7,510 nt of DNA from Methanothrix sp. Its GTDB lineage: Archaea > Halobacteriota > Methanosarcinia > Methanotrichales > Methanotrichaceae. Location: the NCBI GenBank assembly GCA_028679775.1, contig JAJRAX010000245.1:1-7510 (forward strand). Direction: 5' to 3'. The notes below the pieces were generated by a model. The model had not been told where the DNA came from. It was given only the letters and a program-made list of their open reading frames with translations, and ran no database searches. Made by a program: the position numbers and the translations under genes. Below, piece by piece: positions 1 to 5,266 of the stretch. Every line of letters starts with the position of its first letter. The stretch's first letter is position 1.

Positions 1-2
1 AT

Positions 3-1475
3 GAAGAAAAATGCGGCCAGTGTCGGGGCTGCGAACGACAGTGTGCCTTTGGCACTCACACATACGATCCGGTGGCTGACCGGCTGATATCCGATGACTA
101 CAAGTGCGTCGGCTGCCAGAGGTGCGTGGTATTCTGCCCGAAGGATGCCATTGTAGTCCGTCCATCACCATCGTATTACCGGCCCAATGCCTCCTGGTCT
201 CGCGAAAAGCTGGAGGATCTCAAGAAACAGGCGGAAACTGGAGGCGTAATCCTTACCGGGTCAGGCAACGACAAGCCGTTTTGCATCTATTGGGACCACA
301 TTGTTCTCAATGCCTCCCAGGTCACCAATCCCTCAATCGATCCATTGAGAGAGCCGATGGAGCTGCGCACCTTTCTGGGGGCCAAACCGGACCAGATGGA
401 CATCTCTCTCAAAGACGGCGAGGTGAAGATCAATACTAAACTCTCACCCAACCTCATGGTGGAGACGCCCATACTCTTCTCGGCCATGTCCTACGGAGCC
501 ATAAGCTACAACGCATTCCGCTCGCTGGCAATGGCTGCGAGGAAGTCCGGAACCTTCTTCAATACTGGTGAAGGCGGACTGCCTAAAGAGATGAGGGACG
601 AGTTTGGAAAGTACGCCATAGCTCAGGTAGCTTCAGGCCGCTATGGCATAGATGCAGAATACTTGAACTGCGCTGCCGCAATCGAGATCAAAGTGGGCCA
701 GGGGGCAAAACCCGGTATCGGCGGACACTTGCCCGGCGAGAAGGTCTCGGCGATTGTTGCACAGACTCGCATGATCCCCCAGGGAACCGACGCCATATCG
801 CCGGCTCCGCATCATGATATCTACTCAATTGAGGACCTCTCGATGCTTATTACCGCCCTGAAAGAGGCGACCAACTACGAGAAACCCATTTCCGTCAAGA
901 TCGCTGCGGTTCATAACTTCGCTGCCATTGCCTCAGGAATTGTGCGGGCGGGCGCTGACATCATCGCCATCGATGGGCTACGAGGAGGAACGGGAGCAGC
1001 TCCCAAGGTCATCCGGGACAACGTCGGAATTCCAATTGAGCTTGCCATCTCATCTTTGGACAGAAGGCTCCGAGGCGAGGGCATCAGAAACAGATGCTCG
1101 ATCATCGCTGCTGGAGGAGTTCGCTGCAGTGCCGATGTCATCAAGGCCATAGCTCTTGGAGCTGACGCAGTTTACATTGGATCTGCGGCTCTCATTGCTA
1201 TGGGATGTACCCTCTGTCAGAAGTGCTATACCGACAAATGCAACTGGGGAATATGCACTCAAGACCCGCGCCTCTCCGGACGGCTGAATGTGGATATCGC
1301 CAGCCAGAGGCTTTCCAACCTGATAGCAGCCTGGTCGCATGAGATTGCTGAGATGTTAGGCGGCATGGGCATCAATGCTCTCGAGAGCCTGCGCGGCAAC
1401 AGGGATCACCTGCGAGGTGTTGGGCTGCATGAATGGGAGCTCGATGTGCTGGGAATCAAGGGTGCAGGAGAGTGA
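3..1475 (+). CDS. gltB: Archaeal-type glutamate synthase, ferredoxin + FMN-binding (synthase) domain; 5' end cut by window edge
   Basis: This is the synthase domain of a split glutamate synthase, which binds FMN and an Fe-S cluster and reductively converts 2-oxoglutarate plus ammonia to glutamate in the cytoplasm. The frame is open to the left edge, giving at least 490 residues. Bases 3-71 already encode a complete cluster motif (Cys 4, 7, 10, 14 of the partial protein), so the GTG at 72 is internal. A second motif CVGCQRCVVFCP follows at Cys 35, 38, 41, 45. The FMN barrel shows NTGEGG (about 187), SVKI (about 297) and GLRGGTGAAP (about 324). The C-x5-C-x4-C signature of the glutamate synthase 3Fe-4S cluster is at Cys 402, 408, 413, with extra cysteines at 405 and 418. 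No glutaminase domain is present; in archaea it is a separate gene, presumably upstream. The family is usually about 500 residues, so only about 10-20 residues are missing. The next gene starts 6 nt after the stop. Confidence 0.92.
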   Translation, partial: EEKCGQCRGCERQCAFGTHTYDPVADRLISDDYKCVGCQRCVVFCPKDAIVVRPSPSYYRPNASWSREKLEDLKKQAETGGVILTGSGNDKPFCIYWDHIVLNASQVTNPSIDPLREPMELRTFLGAKPDQMDISLKDGEVKINTKLSPNLMVETPILFSAMSYGAISYNAFRSLAMAARKSGTFFNTGEGGLPKEMRDEFGKYAIAQVASGRYGIDAEYLNCAAAIEIKVGQGAKPGIGGHLPGEKVSAIVAQTRMIPQGTDAISPAPHHDIYSIEDLSMLITALKEATNYEKPISVKIAAVHNFAAIASGIVRAGADIIAIDGLRGGTGAAPKVIRDNVGIPIELAISSLDRRLRGEGIRNRCSIIAAGGVRCSADVIKAIALGADAVYIGSAALIAMGCTLCQKCYTDKCNWGICTQDPRLSGRLNVDIASQRLSNLIAAWSHEIAEMLGGMGINALESLRGNRDHLRGVGLHEWELDVLGIKGAGE

Positions 1476-1481
1476 AGGAAG

Positions 1482-2294
1482 ATGTGCAAAACCGTTCCGT
1501 TAGACTCTAAGCAAGATACGTCTTCAGCCGGAGAAGTGCCAGATGTGGCCGAGATCGATGCCACAGACCTGCAGACCAAAGAGTTGAACGACCGGCTGAG
1601 AGAGATGATGCTCTCCGGGATCAAGAAGGTCAACATCAGAAATGTCTGCGGTCAGAGGTACATCGGAACCCGTCTCTACACGCCCCAGCATCTCGTCATG
1701 GATATCGAGATATTCGGAACACCCGGAAATGATTTAGCCGCTTTTCTTTTTGGCCATAAGATAACTGTGCACGGCAATGCCCAGGACGGAGTAGGAAATA
1801 CAATGGATGCCGGAGAAGTGGTCGTTTTTGGACGGGCCGGAGATATCCTCGGATTTTCCATGAGAGGTGGCGAGATCTATGTGCGGGACAATTGCGGCTA
1901 TAGAACGGCACTGCACATGAAGGAGTACAATGAGAAGAGGCCCGTTCTGGTTATAGGGGGTCGAGCCCAGGACTTCTTAGGCGAGTACATGGCAGGCGGC
2001 ATTGTGATTGTCCTGGACCTGCAGGGCTTGACTCACCAGTCCAATTTCATTGGCACTGGCATGCATGGTGGTGTGATCTACCTGCGTGGCAGCGTGGAGA
2101 GCACCCAGGTCGGCAATCAGGTGGCAGTTTCGCCCTTAGATGAGTCTGACCGGGCAGTGCTCGACCATTATGTCTCCCGGTTTTTGGAGCGCTTTCCTGA
2201 GGTCGGAACGAAGAAGGACGAAATCCTTCATCATTCCTTCGTGAGGCTTACTCCCAAGTCGAAGAGGCCCTACAACAAGCTTTATACTTATTAA
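1482..2294 (+). CDS. Glutamate synthase GXGXG-domain subunit (alpha-subunit C-terminal domain)
   Basis: This 270-residue protein corresponds to the C-terminal right-handed beta-helix (GXGXG) domain of bacterial GltB, encoded separately as is normal in archaea. It is a structural domain that packs on the amidotransferase and FMN domains. After a variable N-terminus of about 24 residues comes the typical opening (IDATDLQTKELNDRLREMM, then VNIRNVCGQRYIGTRL at about 50-65). Glycine-rich coils follow: HGNAQDGVGNTMDAGEVVVFG (97-117), GRAGDILGFSMRGGEIYVRD (117-136), GGRAQDFLGEYMAGGIVIV (159-177) and GTGMHGGVIYLRG (191-203). The ATG at 1482 is preceded by GGAG at 1467-1470 and lies 6 nt after the gltB stop, so the two are translationally linked. 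Formylmethanofuran dehydrogenase subunit C shares this fold, but the neighbours make glutamate synthase the better call. No broken or missing part is visible. Confidence 0.9.
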   Translation: MCKTVPLDSKQDTSSAGEVPDVAEIDATDLQTKELNDRLREMMLSGIKKVNIRNVCGQRYIGTRLYTPQHLVMDIEIFGTPGNDLAAFLFGHKITVHGNAQDGVGNTMDAGEVVVFGRAGDILGFSMRGGEIYVRDNCGYRTALHMKEYNEKRPVLVIGGRAQDFLGEYMAGGIVIVLDLQGLTHQSNFIGTGMHGGVIYLRGSVESTQVGNQVAVSPLDESDRAVLDHYVSRFLERFPEVGTKKDEILHHSFVRLTPKSKRPYNKLYTY

Positions 2295-2312
2295 ATATCC
2301 GAGAGGGATTAA

Positions 2313-2753
2313 ATGCCGGTATATATTGACATCAGCAGATGCATAGGCTGCCGATCCTGCGAGGTGGCCTGCCAGCGCGTGCACGGAGGCAAAGGACACG
2401 TCAACGTGCATTATGTCGGAGACGCGGCTTCGGTTCCCATATTCTGTCATCACTGCGAGGAGGCAAATTGCACCAAGGTCTGCTTTACGGCAGCCTTGCA
2501 CAAAGAGGGGGAACGGACGGCCTATGATGTGAAGAAGTGCACCGGCTGCGGCCTGTGCCGTCTGGCCTGTCCCTTCGGCGTGGTCTGGACAGACAAGATC
2601 GCCCACAAGTGCGATCTGTGCGATGGACGGGAGGGCGGACCCACTTGCATTGTCACCTGTCCGGCCAATGCTCTATCAACCGATTTCGATCTAGCGTCGA
2701 AGAGGGCGCGCTCGCGTGCTGCCAGGGCCGCGGCTCAAGGAGGAAGAAGATGA
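2313..2753 (+). CDS. Four-[4Fe-4S] electron-transfer protein, HycB/HydN/DmsB type
   Basis: This is a 146-residue soluble electron-transfer protein with sixteen cysteines in four motifs: C10-x2-C13-x2-C16-x3-C20, C45-x2-C48-x4-C53-x3-C57, C76-x2-C79-x2-C82-x3-C86-P, and C100-x2-C103-x8-C112-x3-C116-P. The uneven second and fourth spacings are the signature of the DmsB/HycB/HydN/CooF class rather than of a plain ferredoxin. The proline that usually follows the last cysteine of motif two is Phe58 here. The C-terminal 20 or so residues are rich in Arg and Ala and look disordered. There is no signal peptide or membrane helix, so it acts in the cytoplasm. It lies 18 nt downstream of the GXGXG gene and overlaps the next gene by 4 nt. 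Its place in the operon suggests it passes electrons to the synthase, but the partner enzyme is inferred, not shown. Confidence 0.85.
   Translation: MPVYIDISRCIGCRSCEVACQRVHGGKGHVNVHYVGDAASVPIFCHHCEEANCTKVCFTAALHKEGERTAYDVKKCTGCGLCRLACPFGVVWTDKIAHKCDLCDGREGGPTCIVTCPANALSTDFDLASKRARSRAARAAAQGGRR
2737..2743 (+). promoter_or_regulatory. Shine-Dalgarno site setting the start of the last ferredoxin gene
   Basis: AAGGAGG ends 6 nt before the ATG at 2750. It lies inside the 3' end of the preceding ferredoxin gene and decides in favour of 2750 over the in-frame ATG at 2537, whose product up to 2750 is only a shifted reading of the upstream gene. Confidence 0.8.
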
Positions 2754-3169
2754 TTAAAGTTGATAAGAGCCTGTGTCTGGGATGCATGTCCTGCTCGAAC
2801 GTCTGTCCCAGCCAAAACATCACCAGAAGCGAGTCATCCGAGAAGAGGATCATTCACTGGAAGAGATGCAAAGAGGAGTGCGACCTCTGCGTGGAGTTCT
2901 GTCCGGCCAGGGCGCTGACGCTGGTCCCATTCGACGAGAACGTGCCGGAGCCCGATGTCTCATTTGATCTGGTGGCCTGCAGGATTTGTGGATCGCGTTA
3001 TGCAACCGAGCCAATGCTCCGGAGAATTGAGTTCGTCCTGCCGCTCAATTTGCAGAAGGACTCAACGAACCTCGAATGGATTCGCATCTGTCCAAATTGC
3101 CGGCGCGATATCGAGGCTGAGAATGTCACCAAACAGATTGTGATGGAACGGGGGAAGAAGAGTCGATAG
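2750..3169 (+). CDS. Two-cluster ferredoxin with C-terminal CxxC...CxxC module (HycF/HyfH-like)
   Basis: This 139-residue protein starts at an ATG that shares ATGA (2750-2753) with the stop of the gene before, under a strong Shine-Dalgarno site. The N-terminal half is a 2[4Fe-4S] ferredoxin: C9-x2-C12-x2-C15-x3-C19-P, then C40-x3-C44-x2-C47-x3-C51-P, whose first gap is one residue longer than usual. The second half carries C77-x2-C80-G and C114-P-x-C117-R-R, a pair that could bind zinc or another metal. A similar CxxCG...CPxCRR tail is found in the HycF/HyfH ferredoxin subunits of formate hydrogenlyase-type complexes, so this may be a docking module. It is the last gene of the operon and probably forms an electron relay with the four-cluster protein next to it. 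The resemblance to HycF is from motif layout only. Confidence 0.82.
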   Translation: MIKVDKSLCLGCMSCSNVCPSQNITRSESSEKRIIHWKRCKEECDLCVEFCPARALTLVPFDENVPEPDVSFDLVACRICGSRYATEPMLRRIEFVLPLNLQKDSTNLEWIRICPNCRRDIEAENVTKQIVMERGKKSR

Positions 3170-3204
3170 GTGGAAGGCAATTGGCCCGCCTCCTAAAACT
3201 GTTT
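3170..3204. other. Convergent intergenic gap between ferredoxin operon and IS element
   Basis: This short non-coding stretch lies between the stop of the last ferredoxin gene and the right end of the insertion sequence. It contains an AAAAC-T-GTTTT dyad (3195-3205), which is weak as a terminator because it is only A/T-rich and has no long T run. On the - strand these bases lie just outside the element, so they would provide the guide part of its omegaRNA. Confidence 0.45.
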
Positions 3205-3210
3205 TGTGAA

Positions 3211-4398
3211 CTACCGCGTCCTGAAGGGCGCGGCTTCCCACGTCATCGCCAAAACTTGCATCACTGATCTGTGATGTAGTGGTTTTGGTTCTATGGGCGC
3301 TACGGGCTGTTCCATCCCTGTGATGAGTATGTTCCTGGAAGCATTGTAGTCTCTATCACATGAGAATCCGCAATACGGGCACTCATGTACTCGTACCGAC
3401 AGATCTTTCTTTACACGGCTTCCACAAGCAGAACACCTTTGAGTGGTATTTCTGGGATCTACTTTTATCAACTTTCGACCAGCACTTTGAGCCTTGTACG
3501 AAAGCATAAATATGAATTTAGACCAGGATGCATCATGGATGCTGCGATGCATACTATTATTATGGCCTTTCTCTTTCAGACCTTTGACATCAAGATCCTC
3601 AACACAAATGATATCAAAGTTATTGACATAGGTCCGAGATAACTTATGCAGGAAATCGTCTCGTTGGCAGTTGATTCTCTTATGCAGCTTAGCGATTTTA
3701 TCCTTGAGGGACTTATAATTGTTCGATCCCTTCACCGCTCTGGCTAGCCTTCCTTGCAGTCTTGCCAATTTATCAGCAGATTGCTCGGCACATCTTGGAT
3801 TCTCTATCTCATTGCCCTCGGAGTCAACCACGAAGGAAGTCAAACCAACATCCAGACCTACTGCTTCCTCTGTTTCGGGTAACGGCAGTGGTTCCTGATC
3901 GGCTTGGACTATGGCAAACCACTTCTCGCCTTCTCTCTTGATTATGACGGCTTTGATGCAACCTTCGATCTTTCGATAGATCTTGATCCGCACATCTCCT
4001 ATCTTGGAGAGATGCAATAAGCCATGATCTTGATCGATCTTGAATCCAGATTGGTTGTAATTCAGGGTATTGTACCAACCATACCCTTTGAAGCGAATAT
4101 GACCGATCTTCCGACCGTTCTTCTTTGATGCCAAGAGTCCTTTGATGTTGGACCAAATAGTGTAATTCACCATCTGAAGAACTTTGGAGTAGACGCAATT
4201 CAGCTTAGGATTCTCAAGCTTCAGGGATGGAATCATGTTCTGAGTATCATAGGTCTTGAGCTTGATGCCTTTCTCTTTCGCATCATTCAGATCTTCGAGA
4301 AGCCGATTATAGAGCCACCTACAAGCATCCAAATTCTCCGCTAACTTCCATTGAGTGATCTTGTTCGGGAAGATGGGATACTTGTAGCTCACAATCAT
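3211..4398 (-). CDS. tnpB: TnpB, RNA-guided RuvC-like endonuclease of IS200/IS605 element
   Basis: This is a 395-residue TnpB, full length for the family, and the presumed omegaRNA-guided DNA nuclease that promotes retention of the element. It has the usual N-terminus (IVSYKYPIFPNKITQWKL). The RuvC-like sites are all present: Asp183 in GLDVG, Glu267 in ICVEDLD and Asp350 in DRDYNASRNI. A zinc-ribbon insert has Cys322/325 and Cys340/343. The start at 4398 is chosen because it shares ATGA with the tnpA stop and has GGAG (4407-4404) 5 nt upstream. The in-frame ATG at 4500 would add 34 residues that are only tnpA read in another frame. The last 35 or so residues are poorly conserved protein but coincide with omegaRNA and right-end structure, and the stop codon TAG lies directly at the foot of the right-end hairpin. 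No frameshift is visible. Confidence 0.93.
   Translation of the reverse strand: MIVSYKYPIFPNKITQWKLAENLDACRWLYNRLLEDLNDAKEKGIKLKTYDTQNMIPSLKLENPKLNCVYSKVLQMVNYTIWSNIKGLLASKKNGRKIGHIRFKGYGWYNTLNYNQSGFKIDQDHGLLHLSKIGDVRIKIYRKIEGCIKAVIIKREGEKWFAIVQADQEPLPLPETEEAVGLDVGLTSFVVDSEGNEIENPRCAEQSADKLARLQGRLARAVKGSNNYKSLKDKIAKLHKRINCQRDDFLHKLSRTYVNNFDIICVEDLDVKGLKEKGHNNSMHRSIHDASWSKFIFMLSYKAQSAGRKLIKVDPRNTTQRCSACGSRVKKDLSVRVHECPYCGFSCDRDYNASRNILITGMEQPVAPIEPKPLHHRSVMQVLAMTWEAAPFRTR
3214..3233 (-). repeat. Right-end subterminal hairpin of the IS element
   Basis: CCGCG and CGCGG pair as a 5 bp stem, extended by two further G-C pairs beyond one wobble or mismatch, with a 4 nt loop. It overlaps the last codons of tnpB. 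This is the expected position of the right-end palindrome bound by the Y1 transposase. Confidence 0.65.
3249..3288 (-). repeat. Two-part hairpin inside tnpB 3' coding end
   Basis: Outer arms CCAAAAC (3249-3255) and GTTTTGG (3282-3288) pair perfectly. Inner arms CATCAC (3259-3264) and GTGATG (3271-3276) also pair perfectly around a 6 nt loop, with a 3/5 nt internal loop between them. This lies in the codons for KPLHHRSVMQVLAMT and is probably part of the omegaRNA scaffold. Confidence 0.6.
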
Positions 4399-4805
4399 AC
4401 TTTCTCCATCTGAGATTCCACATATTGCATTAGAACATCGAGAGAGACCTGCCCGGTGCTGGCAATGAAGTAGGAATTTGACCAAAATGAGTTTTCCCAA
4501 AGGAACTCTTTGGTTTGTGGAAATTCTTGTCGGAGTCTTCTGGCAGTGACCCCCTTGATTACATTCACGACGTTGGATAAGTTGGTTGTGGGTGTCGCGG
4601 TGAACAGTATATGAAGATGATCTTCGGCTGGTTCCTGCGCTAGTATTTCTATTCCAAGTTCATCCGCCAAACTCCAAATGATCTGCTTTAGCCTCTCGCG
4701 AATCGCTTCATCATAGAGTGCTTTCCTACGGTACTTGATGACCACCACTAAGTGATAGTGAAGTGAGTACACAGAGTGCGCAGACCTATCGAGCTTGTAT
4801 TTCAT
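4395..4805 (-). CDS. tnpA: TnpA, Y1 HUH transposase of IS200/IS605 element
   Basis: This is a 136-residue single-strand DNA transposase that excises and inserts the top strand of the element through a 5'-phosphotyrosine intermediate. The HUH pair is His63-Leu-His65 in EDHLHILF, and the nucleophile is Tyr128 in QYVESQ with Gln132 four residues later. The family's N-terminal strand is plain (SVYSLHYHLVVVIKYRRK). I chose the ATG at 4805 because family members commonly begin MKYKLD. A TTG at 4817 would add four residues and is a fair alternative, since a possible TATA box would put transcription start very near it. The length fits the family. Its stop overlaps the tnpB start as ATGA, so the two are co-translated. 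No disruption is seen. Confidence 0.92.
   Translation of the reverse strand: MKYKLDRSAHSVYSLHYHLVVVIKYRRKALYDEAIRERLKQIIWSLADELGIEILAQEPAEDHLHILFTATPTTNLSNVVNVIKGVTARRLRQEFPQTKEFLWENSFWSNSYFIASTGQVSLDVLMQYVESQMEKV
4404..4407 (-). promoter_or_regulatory. Ribosome binding site of tnpB
   Basis: On the - strand GGAG (4407-4404) lies 5 nt before the tnpB ATG at 4398, inside the 3' end of tnpA. Together with the ATGA overlap it supports the short start over the 4500 start. Confidence 0.6.
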
Positions 4806-4839
4806 CTGATTTACCAAAACATGTGTATCACATTATTAT

Positions 4840-4848
4840 CTTAAATAG
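4840..4848 (-). promoter_or_regulatory. Possible archaeal TATA box for tnpA-tnpB
   Basis: On the - strand the bases read CTATTTAAG in an A/T-rich stretch upstream of tnpA. Transcription starting about 25 nt downstream would begin near 4818, leaving a leader of about a dozen bases before the ATG at 4805. No clear BRE is seen next to it. This is a motif match only. Confidence 0.35.
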
Positions 4849-4870
4849 TTATTGGTAGATCGAAACTAGG

Positions 4871-4931
4871 GCAAAGGACTCCGCTTTCATCCCCACTGTG
4901 AACGATGGGGACTTCCCGCTCCGTCCTTCGC
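4871..4931 (-). repeat. Left-end palindromic region of the IS element
   Basis: An inner stem TCCCCA/TGGGGA (4890-4895 with 4906-4911) has a 10 nt loop. An outer 9-position stem pairs 4871-4879 with 4923-4931; its one non-Watson-Crick position is a G-T wobble on the - strand and an A-C mismatch on the + strand, which favours the - strand as the functional one. The element's left end lies at or just beyond this region, 4 nt from the stop codon of the neighbouring gene. Confidence 0.55.
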
Positions 4932-4935
4932 AATC

Positions 4936-5247
4936 CTACAAGTTAAAACGTCTTTTATTCATAATAGTATATATCAATGTCATCAAGGCAGAAGCTGTGA
5001 TGAAATCAATTCCAGGTGTTTCTTTTGCCGAATATGGTTCTGTCGTATAATTTTCATATTCAGATTCCGCGTTTTCATTCCATTCTTGGATATCATCCTC
5101 GTTGGGGGCCATGATGCCGAAGTCCTCCGTTGAGGATACGTCTTTTTTGCTGTCATTGGCTCCTGAAGCCATCGTTGCCTCTGATAGCAAGAGTGCTAGG
5201 ATCAACCAGACTGCCAGAGCCCAAGATGAGGCCATTTGATTTCTCAT
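4936..5247 (-). CDS. Small secreted protein with PGF-CTERM-like C-terminal anchor signal
   Basis: I do not recognise a function for this 103-residue protein. Residues 1-30 form a typical signal peptide (MRNQ, then a hydrophobic core AVWLILALLL, then a likely cleavage near ASGA-ND). The middle (31-77) is acidic and hydrophilic, rich in Asp, Glu, Asn and Ser, with NDS and NYT sequons. The tail is PGI (78-80), a hydrophobic segment DFITASALMTLIYTIM, then KRR. This tripartite tail resembles the PGF-CTERM signal processed by archaeosortase A in methanogens, with Ile in place of Phe. The mature protein would be displayed on the outer surface. The start at ATG 5247 has AGGAG at 5258-5254, 6 nt upstream. 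It lies 19 nt downstream of the TPR gene and is probably co-transcribed. The insertion sequence begins a few bases past its stop, so the last residues could have been altered by the insertion. Confidence 0.75.
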   Translation of the reverse strand: MRNQMASSWALAVWLILALLLSEATMASGANDSKKDVSSTEDFGIMAPNEDDIQEWNENAESEYENYTTEPYSAKETPGIDFITASALMTLIYTIMNKRRFNL

Positions 5248-5253
5248 TGTATT

Positions 5254-5258
5254 CTCCT
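5254..5258 (-). promoter_or_regulatory. Ribosome binding site of the small secreted protein gene
   Basis: On the - strand AGGAG sits 6 nt before the ATG at 5247, in the 19 nt gap after the TPR gene. It supports the first ATG over the internal one at Met5 and argues that this short gene is real. Confidence 0.65.
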
Positions 5259-5266
5259 AGTTCATC

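Larger units (their letters stand above)
3205..3330 (-). ncRNA. Probable omegaRNA (TnpB guide RNA scaffold), extent approximate
   Basis: In characterised TnpB systems the guide RNA is made from the tnpB 3' end plus the element's right end, and its guide comes from flanking DNA. Here the same place holds two structured elements on the tnpB strand: a two-part hairpin at 3249-3288 (7 bp CCAAAAC/GTTTTGG closing a 6 bp CATCAC/GTGATG stem) and the right-end hairpin at 3214-3233. The guide would continue into 3204-3189. The 5' limit is a guess. Confidence 0.5.
3205..4931 (-). mobile_element. IS200/IS605-family insertion sequence with tnpA and tnpB (ends approximate)
   Basis: This element of about 1.7 kb carries a Y1 transposase gene and a TnpB gene in the same direction, overlapping by ATGA at 4395-4398. 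It has no terminal inverted repeats, as expected for this family, but has subterminal hairpins at 3214-3233 (right end) and 4890-4911 (left end). On the coding strand each hairpin is preceded directly by G-(T/C)-GGGAAG (3241-3234 and 4919-4912), and GTTCACA occurs next to the right hairpin and in the loop of the left one. All catalytic residues of both proteins are present, so it may still be active. The exact cleavage points cannot be fixed without an empty-site allele. The length is normal for the family. Confidence 0.85.

Noticed and set aside
2136..2606. Open frame of 156 codons on the - strand
   Set aside because: It spans two real genes on the other strand and reads the complement of cysteine-rich codons; it is a shadow.
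2537..2749. N-terminal extension of the last ferredoxin gene from an ATG at 2537
   Set aside because: It is the preceding ferredoxin read in another frame. A strong Shine-Dalgarno site and ATGA overlap place the start at 2750.
3195..3205. AAAAC-T-GTTTT as a terminator of the ferredoxin operon
   Set aside because: It is a short A/T-only dyad without a following T run; it may equally be a target or guide sequence of the element.
3385..3642. Open frame of 85 codons on the + strand opposite tnpB
   Set aside because: It is antisense to the conserved RuvC and zinc-ribbon codons, has no start signal, and has no recognisable motif.
4399..4500. Longer tnpB start at 4500
   Set aside because: The extra 34 residues overlap tnpA in another frame and do not look like a TnpB N-terminus; the GGAG and ATGA at 4398 fit better.
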